Source: Nitrosomonas oligotropha
Lineage (GTDB): Bacteria > Pseudomonadota > Gammaproteobacteria > Burkholderiales > Nitrosomonadaceae
NCBI RefSeq assembly: GCF_900106555.1
Contig: NZ_FNOE01000012.1
Coordinates: forward strand, 1 to 64,000
Direction of reading: 5' to 3'
DNA length: 64,000 bases
A program made the translations under genes and the position numbers. This document shows positions 25,882 through 35,940 of the stretch, in pieces. The first letter of the stretch is position 1. Each line of letters starts with the position of its first letter. The notes beneath the pieces are model-generated. The model had not been told where the DNA came from and did not search any database. It saw nothing but the letters and a program-made list of their open reading frames with translations.

Positions 25882-26274
25882 ATGCCCCCTGATACTTGGC
25901 TTAGCAAAATTAACTGGTCGGAAGACGGATTGATACCGGTGATCGCCCAAGAAGCGGATAGCGGTAAAATTCTCATGGTTGCCTGGATGAATCGCGACGC
26001 ACTCAAACTGACCGTAGAAAAACGTGAAGCCGTATACTGGTCACGCTCGCGTAAAAAACTGTGGCACAAGGGCGAAGAATCCGGTCACACACAAAAAGTG
26101 AAAGAGATTTATTTGGATTGCGACCAAGACGTGCTGCTCCTGATGGTCGAACAGACGGGCGGAATTGCCTGTCATACCGGGCGTCACAGCTGTTTCTTCC
26201 AGAAATTGGAAGGTGCTGAATGGGTTACCGTAGCCCCCGTTATCAAAGATCCGGACGAAATTTACACTCAATGA
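25882..26274 (+). CDS. Phosphoribosyl-AMP cyclohydrolase
   Basis: A 130-residue zinc enzyme. The family block [20 protein letters not shown] and the ligand cluster [15 protein letters not shown], then [11 protein letters not shown], are complete. It opens the adenine ring of PR-AMP. In enterobacteria HisI and HisE are fused; here they are separate, with hisE starting inside the last codon (ATGA overlap). Confidence 0.95.
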   Translation: MPPDTWLSKINWSEDGLIPVIAQEADSGKILMVAWMNRDALKLTVEKREAVYWSRSRKKLWHKGEESGHTQKVKEIYLDCDQDVLLLMVEQTGGIACHTGRHSCFFQKLEGAEWVTVAPVIKDPDEIYTQ

Positions 26275-26597
26275 CCGATATCAATATTCTTCGCCGCCTG
26301 GCGGAAACCATCGAAGCACGCAAATCAGCCGACGCGAACAGCTCATACGTCGCAAAACTGTTGCATGGCGGACAGGACAAGATACTCAAGAAAATCGCGG
26401 AAGAGTCTGCCGAAACGTTGATGGCGTCCAAAGATGGCAATACCGATCAGGTGGTTTATGAAACCGCCGATTTATGGTTTCATTGCCTGATATTGCTCGC
26501 GCACCACGGACTGACGCCGGACGATGTGTTGCGAGAGCTGGAAAGACGCGAAGGCGTTTCCGGCATTGTAGAAAAAGCCTCTCGAAAATCGGATTAG
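26271..26597 (+). CDS. Phosphoribosyl-ATP pyrophosphohydrolase
   Basis: Start chosen at the ATG overlapping the hisI stop, giving 108 residues. The all-alpha NTP-pyrophosphatase motif is seen as [17 protein letters not shown] and [19 protein letters not shown], which hold the Mg-binding acids. It removes pyrophosphate from PR-ATP. The HIT gene starts two bases after its stop codon. Confidence 0.93.
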   Translation: MTDINILRRLAETIEARKSADANSSYVAKLLHGGQDKILKKIAEESAETLMASKDGNTDQVVYETADLWFHCLILLAHHGLTPDDVLRELERREGVSGIVEKASRKSD

Positions 26598-26599
26598 CC

Positions 26600-26950
26600 A
26601 TGGATAACTGCATATTCTGCAAAATCGCACGCAAAGAAATCCCATCCAATGCAGTCTACGAAGATGATGATATTCTCGCGTTTCACGATATCAATCCGGC
26701 CGCGCCGGTGCATTTCTTGTTGATCCCGAAGCTTCACATCGATTCACTCGCTGAGGTGCAAGATAATCATCAGGATTTACTGGGGAAAATGCTATTATTA
26801 GCGCCTAAACTGGCGAAAGCGCAAGGCTGCGAAGATGGTTTCCGCACGATTATCAATACCGGACGGGCAGGCGGACAAGAGGTATTTCATATCCATTTCC
26901 ACATCATCGGCGGCCGGGAACGTCTGCCTGGGATGATTCACCACGGCTAG
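26600..26950 (+). CDS. HIT family hydrolase (HinT-like)
   Basis: A 116-residue histidine triad protein. [20 protein letters not shown] opens the fold, and the catalytic triad H-x-H-x-H is in [20 protein letters not shown]. Such proteins hydrolyse purine nucleoside phosphoramidates. Start selected at MDNCIFCKI, two bases after hisE, so the gene is translated with the his operon, a link frequent in proteobacteria. Confidence 0.92.
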   Translation: MDNCIFCKIARKEIPSNAVYEDDDILAFHDINPAAPVHFLLIPKLHIDSLAEVQDNHQDLLGKMLLLAPKLAKAQGCEDGFRTIINTGRAGGQEVFHIHFHIIGGRERLPGMIHHG

Positions 26951-26982
26951 GCCAGCACTGTTCCATCTCACAGGAGAAAGTC

Positions 26983-27309
26983 ATGGGTACATTTAGCATC
27001 TGGCATTGGATTATCGTGCTGGTTATTGTTGTACTGGTATTTGGCACAAAAAAACTGCGCAACCTCGGTAGCGATCTGGGCGGAGCGCTGAAAGGGTTCA
27101 AGGAAGGCATGAAAGAATCGGAAACCGATACTGCTTCAGCCCGCGCAAATCCAGCCAATGAAACTGTGATTGAAGTGACGGCAAGCAAGGAATCGGCCGC
27201 GAATACCTTCAAGGAGAATAACACGCAACCGTCTGCCGGCACAGCCAATGCGGCGCATAGTGCGGCAGCAGACGCTGAAATCAAGGAAAAATCGCACACC
27301 AGGACTTAG
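26983..27309 (+). CDS. Sec-independent translocase subunit TatA
   Basis: A 108-residue protein: one membrane helix ([20 protein letters not shown]), then the amphipathic [20 protein letters not shown], then a long polar, low-complexity tail. TatA oligomers form the passage for folded proteins across the inner membrane. A good AGGAG site lies 10 bases upstream. First of a tatABC set. Confidence 0.93.
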   Translation: MGTFSIWHWIIVLVIVVLVFGTKKLRNLGSDLGGALKGFKEGMKESETDTASARANPANETVIEVTASKESAANTFKENNTQPSAGTANAAHSAAADAEIKEKSHTRT

Positions 27310-27387
27310 GAAGCTTCTTTCCGCAGGAGAATCCGGTCATGCTTACATCAATCGTTTCACCACTTTGAATTCGGTCTACGCAACAAC

Positions 27388-27780
27388 ATGTTTGATATCA
27401 GTTTTATGGAGTTGCTGGTTATCTCGATCGTGGCACTGATCGTCATCGGACCCGAGCGTCTGCCCGCCGTGGCGCGCACAGTAGGCCATCTATACGGCCG
27501 CTGCCGCAACTTCGTTTATGCCATCAGAACCGATATTCATAACGAAATGCGCATGGAGGAGCTGAAAAAAATGCAGTCCTCGGTGCAGGAGACGGTGCAA
27601 TCGATCGAAGACTCGGTACACGAAGGCGTTGATCGACTGAAAACAACGATGACCGATGCAAAACCCGAAGACAGCCCATCCCTTGGTTCGTTACCGCCAC
27701 AGTCCAGTCAAGAGCCACAAACAATGGTCTCTAGCAACGATGAAACCGCACAACATGGTTCCGGTCAGGAAAGAAAGTAG
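27388..27780 (+). CDS. Sec-independent translocase subunit TatB
   Basis: A 130-residue protein that starts MFDISFMELLVISIVALIVI, with GPERLPAVARTVGHLYGR, the TatB signature after the membrane helix. The remaining part is helical and acidic. TatB joins TatC in recognising twin-arginine signal peptides. It lies between tatA and tatC. Confidence 0.93.
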   Translation: MFDISFMELLVISIVALIVIGPERLPAVARTVGHLYGRCRNFVYAIRTDIHNEMRMEELKKMQSSVQETVQSIEDSVHEGVDRLKTTMTDAKPEDSPSLGSLPPQSSQEPQTMVSSNDETAQHGSGQERK

Positions 27781-27848
27781 CCGTTTAGCGCGGACTACAA
27801 GGTGTTTATCGATGCCGATTCAACATAACCAGCACTACCGCGATTACC

Positions 27849-28640
27849 ATGCTTGAAGGCTCATTCCTGTCGCATTTAGTGGAATTGCGCGTCCGGATGA
27901 TCCGCATCCTGGCGGTTCTTATGCTTGGATTCCTGCCCTGCGCTTTCTATGCACGTGAACTGTATACCTTGCTGGCGCAACCGCTACTGGAGAAACTGCC
28001 GCAAGGCGGGCAAATGATTGCCACCGATGTGGCGACACCCTTCTTTGTGCCGATGCAAGTCGCGATGATGATGGCTTTTGTCATTACACTGCCGCACACG
28101 CTATATCAAATTTGGGCTTTTGTCGCACCCGGGCTTTATTCGCATGAAAAACGCCTGGCCCTGCCGCTGGTCTTCGGCAGCAGCTTGTTGTTCTTTTGCG
28201 GCATGTCGTTCGCTTACTTCGCCGCATTGCCGCTGGTGTTTGAGTTCATTACCTATTTCGCGCCGGAAGGTGTCGCGGTAATGACCGATATCAGCAAATA
28301 TCTGAGTTTTGTTTTATCGATGTTTATCGCTTTCGGCGTCACTTTTGAAGTACCAGTGTTTGTCATCATATTGGTTAGAACAGGCATCATTACCATTGAG
28401 AAACTGAAGGAAATCCGCCCGTATGTGATTGTCGGCGCATTCATCATCGCCGCCATTTTCACCCCGCCCGACGTAGTCTCGCAGTTTATGCTGGCGGTGC
28501 CTTTATGCCTTCTGTACGAACTCGGTATATTCATTGCCGCATTGATGATCAAAAAGCAGCAGCAAGTAGATGCAACGGATATAACACCCGCTAAGCAGGA
28601 TGCTTCAGCACAAAAAGATGTGCCGGAAAAAACCGACTGA
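27849..28640 (+). CDS. Sec-independent translocase subunit TatC
   Basis: A 263-residue polytopic membrane protein with about six spans. Landmarks: FLSHLVELRVRMIRILAVLM (usually SHLxELRxR), MMMAFVITLPHTLYQIWAFV, APGLYSHEKRLALP, and FTPPDVVSQFMLAVPLCLLY. TatC binds the twin-arginine motif. The C-terminus is polar and extended. It closes the his-tat block; a gap of 114 bases follows. Confidence 0.95.
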   Translation: MLEGSFLSHLVELRVRMIRILAVLMLGFLPCAFYARELYTLLAQPLLEKLPQGGQMIATDVATPFFVPMQVAMMMAFVITLPHTLYQIWAFVAPGLYSHEKRLALPLVFGSSLLFFCGMSFAYFAALPLVFEFITYFAPEGVAVMTDISKYLSFVLSMFIAFGVTFEVPVFVIILVRTGIITIEKLKEIRPYVIVGAFIIAAIFTPPDVVSQFMLAVPLCLLYELGIFIAALMIKKQQQVDATDITPAKQDASAQKDVPEKTD

Positions 28641-28754
28641 CCGGATCCGCACGAGGAATCCATCAAACCCGGCGGAAATCGCTATAATGAAACCAACGCC
28701 ATTCATCCCGATCTAAAAAATTCGTTACAGCAATTGACTGCAAGGAGATTCGCG

Positions 28755-29369
28755 ATGTTGACTAGCCGTTCCGTTTTGAATGCCATAAAAGGGTTGATAG
28801 GATCAACCATCATTTTTAGTGTCTGTGTTCCGGCTATTGCACTCGCACAATCAACCGCTACGGAGCAAAATCATCCGCAGTTGCAGTCCCAGCATCTGAC
28901 CACCCAACCGCCGGAAACTTCGCCTGATATCAACCGGCCGCTCAGAACCATTCATCGCATTGGCACCGCCATTGGCGCACCCCGCAACAGCGTTAGTATC
29001 AAAAGCACCGATGCCGGCGTCATACCCCGGCAGCCATCAACAACAGGGTGTATCAACTGCGGCGTTATCAATTCCATCAATAGAATCGGACAAGGTCCCG
29101 GCCTGAATGCCATTGCAGGCGCGATCGTCGCCGGAACTGTCGCCCGGGAGGTTATCCGCCAGAATCCGTATCCGCTCGGCACAAACTATCCTGGTGTCAT
29201 GGATGGCGTTCATGCGGAAAACACACCGCAGCCGCACGATCAATATCAGGTCGGCATCACTATGAACGATGGCAGGCAAGCTATCATCGCGCTCCCGGAT
29301 GCGGCGAATTTCCATCAAGGCGATCGGGTCAGGCTGGTTGATGGCGTGCTGGTGCCTGACCGCCAGTAA
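28755..29369 (+). CDS. Exported SlyB-like protein
   Basis: Start at the ATG after CAAGGAG gives 204 residues. A signal peptide (hydrophobic IKGLIGSTIIFSVCVPAIAL, cleavage near ALA) precedes a proline/glutamine-rich stretch, a glycine-rich segment (GLNAIAGAIVAGTVAREVIR) and a C-terminal domain QVGITMNDGRQAIIALPDAA, FHQGDRVRLVDG. The last block resembles the C-terminal domain of SlyB/Pcp outer-membrane lipoproteins, whose glycine zipper normally spans the membrane. There is no convincing lipobox, so it may be periplasmic. Function unknown. Confidence 0.6.
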   Translation: MLTSRSVLNAIKGLIGSTIIFSVCVPAIALAQSTATEQNHPQLQSQHLTTQPPETSPDINRPLRTIHRIGTAIGAPRNSVSIKSTDAGVIPRQPSTTGCINCGVINSINRIGQGPGLNAIAGAIVAGTVAREVIRQNPYPLGTNYPGVMDGVHAENTPQPHDQYQVGITMNDGRQAIIALPDAANFHQGDRVRLVDGVLVPDRQ

Positions 29370-29402
29370 CGTTACTCATCCAGCATCCATTGGAAAATAC
29401 TT

Positions 29403-31796
29403 GTGAATTCCCCATCCCTCAAACACATTGAACTACCGGTTGAAGGCATGACATGCGCAGCCTGTGCCGCGCGTATCGAAAAAAACCTGAACAAGCTGCC
29501 GGGTGTGGAAGCCGCCGTCAATTTCGCCAATGAAAAAGCGCATGTGAATTTCGACGCAAATCAAGTAAACACGGAAACGCTGATTCGGGCCATCGAGAAA
29601 GCCGGTTTTCACATTGCACCGCGTACCGTGCAACTGCAACTGCACAAAATGACTTGCGCCGCTTGCGCCGGTCATATCGAAAAAGCGCTGAACAAGTTGC
29701 CCGGCGTCACGGCGACTGTGAATATCGCAACCGAAACCGCTAAGGTCAGTTTCATGCCGGGCGAAGTAACGACCGGTCATTTGATTGAAGCCGTCATCAA
29801 TGCCGGATATGACGCCACTGAAATCAGCGAATCCGGTCATGCTGAAGAAAAAGCGCGGCGGCGTGCCGCTTACCAGGCTGAATTGCGGTTATTCTGGATT
29901 TCAGCAACGCTCACACTACCGCTGGTGCTGCAAATGGGCGCCATGTTTACCGGTCACGACATGGACATGCTGCCGCGCTGGCTGCAATGGGCGCTGGCTA
30001 CACCGGTGCAATTCTGGATCGGGCGCCGTTTCTACACCGGCGCATGGCATTCCCTGCGAGGCGGCGGCGCCAATATGGATGTGCTGGTAGCGTTAGGCAC
30101 CAGCATGGCGTATTTCTTCAGTGCCGCAGTCACCGTATTTACATTGGATCAGCATGTTTATTTTGAAGCCAGCGCGGCCATCATCACGCTTGTTTTACTC
30201 GGCAAATTGATGGAAGCGCGCGCCAAAGGAAAAACTTCCGCGGCGATCGAAGCTTTGATCAGGCTGCAACCTAAAACAGCCCGTATCGAACGCAATGGTG
30301 AAATTTTCGAAGTACCGGCCAGCAGCCTGCAAGTGAACGATATTTTTATCGTGCGCCCGGGTGAAAATTTGCCGGTCGACGGCATCGTCATTGAAGGCGC
30401 ATCGAGTGTCAACGAATCCATGCTGACCGGTGAAAGCCTTCCCGTCAGCAAGCAAGCCGGTGCCAAAGTGTTTGCCGCCACGCTGAATCAGCAAGGTTTG
30501 CTCAAATGCCGCGCCACCAGTGTGGGTGCGCATACGCAGCTCGCCGCGATTATCCATCTGGTCGAAGAAGCGCAAGGCTCGAAAGCGCCCATCCAACGCA
30601 TGGCGGATACGATTTCGGGAATTTTCGTTCCGGTCGTCGTGATCATCAGCATCCTGACTCTGGGAATCACTTGGTGGCTTACGCACGAATTTGTCACCGC
30701 ACTGATCAACGCCGTTGCCGTACTAGTCATCGCTTGTCCGTGCGCATTGGGACTCGCCACACCGACCGCCATCATGGTCGGCACCGGACGCGGCGCGCAA
30801 GCCGGGGTGCTGGTGAAAAATGCAGCGGCTTTGGAACACGCGGAAAAAATCCAAACGCTGATTGTCGACAAAACCGGCACATTGACCGAAGGGCAACCGG
30901 AGGTCACCGATATTGTTCCGGCGGAATCATTGAGTGCACAAGAACTGCTGCACATCGCCGCTTCCCTGGAACAAGGATCCGAACACCCGCTGGCGCGGGC
31001 GGTTCTGGATCGCGCACAGAAACAACAGTTATCGCTGCAAGCCATTGAAGATTTTTCGGCCATTGCCGGCAGCGGCATCACCGCTCGCATGAATGGCATC
31101 CAGTACCTGCTCGGTTCGCCCAAATTTTTGACACAGCACGATATCGCTGTGAATGAGGAACAAATCACGGCGTTGCAAGCAGAAGGAAAAACCGTAATCG
31201 GTGTGGCATCCACGGCTGGCAATGTACCTCAGCTGCTCGGCTACCTGGCCATCGCGGACCGCCTGCGGGATACATCCATCAAAGCAATCAAACAACTGCA
31301 ATCCATGGGCATTGAAGTGATCATGTTAACCGGTGATAACGCCGTGACTGCGGCAGCGATTGCCAAACGTACCGGCATTACACAATACCATGCCGAAGTT
31401 TTGCCACAGGATAAAGCGGCTGAAGTGTTAAAAATGAAAAACAGCGGCCAGTTTACCGCGATGGTCGGTGACGGTATCAACGATGCGCCAGCCTTAGCTG
31501 CCGCGGATGTCAGTTTCGCCATTGGCGCCGGTTCGGATGTCGCGATTGAAGCGGCTGATATCACTTTGATACGCAATGACCTCATGAGCGTTGCCGACGC
31601 CATTTCCTTATCGCGTGCTACACTCAAGAAAATCCGCCAGAATTTGTTCTTTGCTTTTGTTTACAATATCCTGGGCATCCCCTTAGCCGCAATGGGCATG
31701 CTCAACCCGGTCATCGCCGGTGCCGCCATGGCCATGAGTTCGGTATCGGTTGTCAGTAATTCATTGTTACTAAAACGCTGGCAAGCCAATCATTAA
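29403..31796 (+). CDS. Cu(I)-translocating P1B-type ATPase
   Basis: A 797-residue pump. Two N-terminal heavy-metal domains carry [12 protein letters not shown] and [12 protein letters not shown]. Eight membrane spans include the ion-site CPC in [15 protein letters not shown]. Cytoplasmic signatures are the TGES actuator loop, DKTGTLTEG (phosphorylated Asp), the SEHPLARAV nucleotide loop and [15 protein letters not shown]. This class exports Cu(I) from the cytoplasm. The copper chaperone gene copZ lies 30 bases downstream. For an ammonia oxidiser with copper-dependent monooxygenase this is a key homeostasis unit. Confidence 0.95.
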   Translation: MNSPSLKHIELPVEGMTCAACAARIEKNLNKLPGVEAAVNFANEKAHVNFDANQVNTETLIRAIEKAGFHIAPRTVQLQLHKMTCAACAGHIEKALNKLPGVTATVNIATETAKVSFMPGEVTTGHLIEAVINAGYDATEISESGHAEEKARRRAAYQAELRLFWISATLTLPLVLQMGAMFTGHDMDMLPRWLQWALATPVQFWIGRRFYTGAWHSLRGGGANMDVLVALGTSMAYFFSAAVTVFTLDQHVYFEASAAIITLVLLGKLMEARAKGKTSAAIEALIRLQPKTARIERNGEIFEVPASSLQVNDIFIVRPGENLPVDGIVIEGASSVNESMLTGESLPVSKQAGAKVFAATLNQQGLLKCRATSVGAHTQLAAIIHLVEEAQGSKAPIQRMADTISGIFVPVVVIISILTLGITWWLTHEFVTALINAVAVLVIACPCALGLATPTAIMVGTGRGAQAGVLVKNAAALEHAEKIQTLIVDKTGTLTEGQPEVTDIVPAESLSAQELLHIAASLEQGSEHPLARAVLDRAQKQQLSLQAIEDFSAIAGSGITARMNGIQYLLGSPKFLTQHDIAVNEEQITALQAEGKTVIGVASTAGNVPQLLGYLAIADRLRDTSIKAIKQLQSMGIEVIMLTGDNAVTAAAIAKRTGITQYHAEVLPQDKAAEVLKMKNSGQFTAMVGDGINDAPALAAADVSFAIGAGSDVAIEAADITLIRNDLMSVADAISLSRATLKKIRQNLFFAFVYNILGIPLAAMGMLNPVIAGAAMAMSSVSVVSNSLLLKRWQANH

Positions 31797-31826
31797 AAAT
31801 AAAATCATTGTTAGGGAGTCGCCGTA

Positions 31827-32036
31827 ATGCAAACCGCTACTATTAAAATAAAAGGTATGACCTGTATGGGCTGTGTCAATAGCATCAAAAATGTCCTCAG
31901 GAATGTGCCGGGAATCGCTCAACTGGAAGTTACGCTTGATCCCGCGCAAGCCATCATTCAATTCGATCCTGAAAACACCAGTCTGAATCAACTCAAAGAA
32001 ACTATTATTGATGCCGGATTTGATGTCGTGGATTAA
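31827..32036 (+). CDS. CopZ-type copper chaperone
   Basis: A 69-residue heavy-metal-associated domain protein. The copper site is the C-x2-C of IKGMTCMGCVNSIKNVLRNV. It delivers Cu(I) to the adjacent CopA. A ribosome site GGGAG precedes the ATG. The single HMA domain fills the length. Confidence 0.92.
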   Translation: MQTATIKIKGMTCMGCVNSIKNVLRNVPGIAQLEVTLDPAQAIIQFDPENTSLNQLKETIIDAGFDVVD

Positions 32037-32192
32037 AAATAATCAATCCGCATCCTGCTGCAAACTATTAGAGATCTTTCATAAGTACTAGGATTATAGT
32101 AAAATTCCTACCATTGTTGTAGGATATTTCTTCTATTTCATATTCCAAATACTTATTGCTTTATCCCAATAACTATAACAAAACGGGATTTT

Positions 32193-32408
32193 ATGAAAGT
32201 AGTTATCGAACCAATACGGTTTGGTTCAATGCCCCCCGCTATAAATGGAGCGGCGAGTATTGATGGTGCCGCCATTGCACCGGTGCGTTCATCAAGCCTA
32301 TTGAGCGCAAACAATATGTGCAGCTATATTGAGAATTCTGTACGTATCCAGCAAGTTACGCCGGAACATTCCCGGCACCCCATCCAGTCACGGCGAATAC
32401 GGCCATGA
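32193..32408 (+). CDS. Possible small protein coupled to the GGDEF-EAL gene
   Basis: A 71-residue frame starting MKVVIEPIRFGSMPPAINGA. Its stop overlaps the ATG of the PAS-GGDEF-EAL gene by four bases (ATGA), the usual sign of coupled translation. A CGGGA stretch upstream may serve as ribosome site. The composition is ordinary and no domain is recognised. It might be a leader peptide that sets translation of the larger gene, or a spurious frame. Confidence 0.4.
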   Translation: MKVVIEPIRFGSMPPAINGAASIDGAAIAPVRSSSLLSANNMCSYIENSVRIQQVTPEHSRHPIQSRRIRP

Positions 32409-34105
32409 CGCACAAACAAGTAATCAATGACGCAGCACAAAAGATTTTATCTTTAGTCGATCTGATTATTATTGTCACCGACGAAGAAGGCATCATTCTC
32501 GAGGCCAATCGTAGTGCTTGCGAATTATTTTGTTATACCACGGAAGAATTGGCCGGCATGCCGGTACATCTCCTGTTACCACCGCGGTACCGCGAGCGGC
32601 ATATTGATGCACTGAAACAATTTATCTCCGGCGGCGAAACACACCGCCGCATGGGTCAACGCGATTCAGTCATCGGCTATCGCAAGGATGGCGCGTTGAT
32701 CGAGCTCGAAGCAGGAATCGCCAAATTTCATAGCGGCGGCCAATGGATATTGGTAGTCAACATGCTCGATATCACGCAGCGTAAGCAGCAAGTGCAGGAA
32801 TTAATCCGGCAATCGACACATGATGCGCTGACCGGGTTACCCAACCGCAAATTGATCCATGAACGGCTAAATAACGCGCTGCAACGCTCCATGCGAAACA
32901 AACTGAATGTCGCGTTACTGTTTATTGATCTGGATGGTTTCAAACTGATCAATGATACCTACGGTCACATAACCGGCGATGAGGTATTAAAAATAATCGC
33001 TGACCGTTTGTTGGCTCAAATCCGCCCTGACGACACCGTAGGCAGACTATCCGGCGATGAATTCATCGTATTATGCGAACAAATTGAAAAACCGGAATTA
33101 ATTGCAAATTTAGCAACGCGCATTAATGATGCTTTGAAGGAAAACATCACCTGCCAGGATCCGAGTCTGTCGATAACGGCAAGTATCGGCATAATTATCG
33201 GCCATGGCCAGCAATACTCAGCAGACGAAATGATGCGCTCGGCGGATACGGCTATGTACGAGATGAAACAAAAAGGCCGGGGTGGATGGCAATTCTTTAA
33301 TGATCAGTTGCAAAAAAAAGCGCATCAGAAAAATTCAATCGGCCAAGGATTGCGGCGAGCACTTGAACACAACGAGCTTTCGGCAGTTTACCAGCCGATC
33401 ATTTCACCAGATACCGAGCAAATCGTCGGCGCAGAATTGCTGCTGCGCTGGAATTTGAATGGAAAATCCATATCGCCGGAAATTTTCATCCCGGTTGCAG
33501 AAATGAACGGAATGGTTTTTTCCATCGGCGATTGGGTTTTTCGTGAAGGTTGCAAAGCACAAGCGGATTGGCAACGGCGTTGGAAGGATCAGGCGCCCTA
33601 CGTATCGATCAATCTATCAGCCCGGCAGCTCAACCATAAGCAATTACTAAATAGTTTTTCGGCTATCCTGCAAGAAACGGGGGCCAATCCCGCCGGGATT
33701 GTGGTTGAGTTAACCGAAGCCGCGCTAATGCCGGATGTTGAATCGAATTCAATAATCTTTCATCAGCTGGCAGATCTCGGTCTACAAATTGCCATCGATG
33801 ATTTTGGCACTGGATACTCTTCGTTATCGCAATTGATTCAGTTGCCCATCAACTTATTAAAAATCAGCAAGTCGTTCGTTGACGATTTAGAAAGCCGACA
33901 TGAAAAACAAGTGCTGATTCGCACAATCATTGGATTGGGACATTCTTTAGGACTGAAGCTGATTGTGGAGGGTGTTGAAACCGAGGTACAACTGGCGGAG
34001 CTGAAACAGTATGGCTGCGATTTTATACAGGGTTATTTCTTCTATCTACCCATGCATGAACAGGACTTCATTCGAGAAATGAACCATCAAGCTTCCAAAG
34101 GGTAA
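32405..34105 (+). CDS. PAS-GGDEF-EAL cyclic-di-GMP signalling protein
   Basis: A 566-residue cytoplasmic protein: a PAS sensor (about 8-125; ITDEEGIILEANRSACELF), a GGDEF domain (about 140-300) whose motif reads SGDEF with RPDD (RxxD inhibitory site) exactly five residues before it, and an EAL domain (about 315-560). The EAL motif reads ELL; the other catalytic positions are present (NLSARQL, ELTEAAL, IDDFGTGYSSL, VEGVETE, IQGYFF), although the KID position reads KIS. Phosphodiesterase activity is therefore more likely retained than cyclase activity is certain. No membrane segment. Confidence 0.9.
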   Translation: MTHKQVINDAAQKILSLVDLIIIVTDEEGIILEANRSACELFCYTTEELAGMPVHLLLPPRYRERHIDALKQFISGGETHRRMGQRDSVIGYRKDGALIELEAGIAKFHSGGQWILVVNMLDITQRKQQVQELIRQSTHDALTGLPNRKLIHERLNNALQRSMRNKLNVALLFIDLDGFKLINDTYGHITGDEVLKIIADRLLAQIRPDDTVGRLSGDEFIVLCEQIEKPELIANLATRINDALKENITCQDPSLSITASIGIIIGHGQQYSADEMMRSADTAMYEMKQKGRGGWQFFNDQLQKKAHQKNSIGQGLRRALEHNELSAVYQPIISPDTEQIVGAELLLRWNLNGKSISPEIFIPVAEMNGMVFSIGDWVFREGCKAQADWQRRWKDQAPYVSINLSARQLNHKQLLNSFSAILQETGANPAGIVVELTEAALMPDVESNSIIFHQLADLGLQIAIDDFGTGYSSLSQLIQLPINLLKISKSFVDDLESRHEKQVLIRTIIGLGHSLGLKLIVEGVETEVQLAELKQYGCDFIQGYFFYLPMHEQDFIREMNHQASKG

Positions 34106-34228
34106 AAACCCACAGTATGAGGTTAAGACTGAGGAAATCTATACAATCAACAATTACTTAACTGGCACGGAATATAGCAATCTTGCATAGGCCGTTACAA
34201 CACACACTCATTTCATCGACTGCAATAA

Positions 34229-34272
34229 AAAATACCCATCTACCGGATTCTCCGTCAGATGGGTATTTTTTG
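34229..34272 (+). terminator. Rho-independent terminator
   Basis: An 11-bp stem (AATACCCATCT with AGATGGGTATT) plus an inner CGGA/TCCG, followed by TTTTTT on the plus strand and flanked by AAAAA on the other side, so it can act on both strands. It lies 130 bases after the GGDEF-EAL gene and about 100 bases before the convergent small gene's end. Confidence 0.85.
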
Positions 34273-34371
34273 GGAATAATTGACTGACTCTGCCCTATTT
34301 GTCACTTACTGTGATGGGATAAGTTTTTAGTAAAACTCAAACCTTAAAAGGACATTAGCGAGTATTTCAGC

Positions 34372-34479
34372 CTAGAATACGCCGTAAATAATTGCCCCGA
34401 TAACGAGGAAAACAGCTGTTGAAATGAAGAATAATCTTAAAACTTGCGCATCTGTTTCTCTTCTGTTGATTTCGGCCAT
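34372..34479 (-). CDS. Small membrane protein, 35 residues
   Basis: A very short gene on the minus strand with a strong ribosome site (AAAGGAGA, 6 bases before the ATG). The product is MAEINRRETDAQVLRLFFIS followed by a hydrophobic helix (TAVFLVIGAIIYGVF) that runs to the C-terminus. A polar N-terminus plus one span resembles small auxiliary subunits of respiratory complexes or transporters, but no specific family can be named. The bidirectional terminator lies about 100 bases downstream. It is an orphan gene. Confidence 0.65.
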   Translation of the reverse strand: MAEINRRETDAQVLRLFFISTAVFLVIGAIIYGVF

Positions 34480-34839
34480 AACAATCTCCTTTGATTAAGA
34501 ATTAAAACCGATCAGTGACCGGCCCCTCCATATACGATTACAAAACTTTATAACCGTTTTACTTTATCTCTGTTCCTTAGATTCACTGTGACAGCAATCC
34601 TTTCTTTACAGAACCGAGTAAACTATTCGCAATCATCTTGCACCATTAAGATCACTGCGTGCGCAAATTCTAACTCACATTTAACAACAATGAAAGTATT
34701 GAAATCGAGTATGCTCTACTTTTACTATAAGAATCCATGCAATCCGGCAAAATATCGCGCGCGCTAACTGCTGATTCACCCTGTGTTTTCAGGCTATTTC
34801 GATTCATTGAATCAATATTTTCCGGGATAAAAATCATTT
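34480..34839. other. Intergenic region, no feature recognised
   Basis: About 360 AT-rich bases between the small membrane protein and the AttH-like gene. A promoter for the 35-residue protein must lie here, but no convincing elements were placed. The open frame on the plus strand (from 34737) runs into the AttH-like gene in antisense and lacks a ribosome site. Confidence 0.4.
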
Positions 34840-35940
34840 TCATAATGCCAAAGGTTTCACGTAGCCGGTTAACTCAAGATAGCCCTTTCCGGCGGACTGA
34901 TTGTCCTTGGTCAGCGTTACCGCACCTTCCCAGTAAACCGAACCGGTGGATTGACGCGAATCCAGTTCCTGATCATCCAGCAAGGGCGTAAGCCGCCATT
35001 CGATCTCGCCGGTGCGGATATGCATTGCAACCGGATAAACCGCCTCCGTATGCGGCGATTGCCAAGTGCGAATCGGGGTGAATTCGACTTGCTCCGGTTC
35101 AAACAATCGCATATTACCGGAAGGATCGCGCAGTGCCGCATACGCCCATACCTTGCCTCCGCCTTTACGGCGTATTTGAAAAGCCATCAACGCTGAACCA
35201 TCGTCCAGATTAGCGCCCGTCCAATCCCAGCCATCTGCTTCCGGATCCAGATAGGCGGTTGACCACTCATGATCCAGCCAGGCGCGGCCACTCACCGCAA
35301 CCGGCTTGTTATCGCGGAAGACAGTGCCGGTCACACTTAAATGCGGCTCGCTGTAGTAATAACTCGCTTGTTCCGGTTTCGGGCCCTTGCGCGAGAAACC
35401 GTTTTGATCTTGCAACATCGCCATTTGCGCCGGGGTCAGCGTTAAGCGCAAACCGATATCGCTGCCTTGCATCTCCACCTGATAACGCCCATCCTCCTCG
35501 CGTACCAGCGTCCAATCGTCCAGTTTCACATCGGTATTGCCTTCTTTGGCATAAGCCAGATTGAAACCTTCCCGCAACGACTTTTCTTCGTGCATCAGCT
35601 TACCCGCGGCGGGATCGGATAACGCCAAATGCGCGATGATCAAATACTTCGCCGCAAACTGGCTGGGATTATCTTGATTGTGGCCGGTCGCATAACGGAA
35701 AAAGGTAACCTGAAACCCCAATGGCTTCTTATCTTCAGTCTCCAGCCAGCCGGTGATGTACCACCATTCGATGCGGAAATCCTGATGCGCGCCGTAATCC
35801 TGCGGAAAAACAAATTTATAACCGGGCGTAACCGGTTTTAACCGATCCGATTCAGCCAGTGCTGCTGTTCCCAATAAACTAAGAAACAGCAGCACCAAGG
35901 CGATCACAACGCTTGCGCCGCCACACTCGTTTTGCTTCAT
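34840..35940 (-). CDS. AttH/CrtC-like exported protein
   Basis: The ATG that overlaps the permease stop by one base gives 366 residues. A signal peptide (VVIALVLLFLSLLGTAALAE) precedes a lipocalin-like fold: DFRIEWWYITGWLE, VTFFRYATG, AHLALSDPAAGKLMHEE, SGRAWLDHEWSTAYLDPEAD and GWDWTGANLDDGSALMAFQI. This matches the AttH/CrtC family: AttH is the exported partner of the AttEFGH ABC system, while CrtC hydrates carotenoids. The ABC partners upstream favour AttH. Substrate unknown. Confidence 0.85.
   Translation of the reverse strand: MKQNECGGASVVIALVLLFLSLLGTAALAESDRLKPVTPGYKFVFPQDYGAHQDFRIEWWYITGWLETEDKKPLGFQVTFFRYATGHNQDNPSQFAAKYLIIAHLALSDPAAGKLMHEEKSLREGFNLAYAKEGNTDVKLDDWTLVREEDGRYQVEMQGSDIGLRLTLTPAQMAMLQDQNGFSRKGPKPEQASYYYSEPHLSVTGTVFRDNKPVAVSGRAWLDHEWSTAYLDPEADGWDWTGANLDDGSALMAFQIRRKGGGKVWAYAALRDPSGNMRLFEPEQVEFTPIRTWQSPHTEAVYPVAMHIRTGEIEWRLTPLLDDQELDSRQSTGSVYWEGAVTLTKDNQSAGKGYLELTGYVKPLAL

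Noticed and set aside
30488-31222. Long minus-strand frame inside copA
   Set aside because: Shadow of the GC-rich copA coding sequence; the plus-strand frame has all P-type ATPase motifs.
34737-34991. 84-codon plus-strand frame antisense to the AttH-like gene
   Set aside because: No ribosome site and mostly opposite to a well-supported gene.
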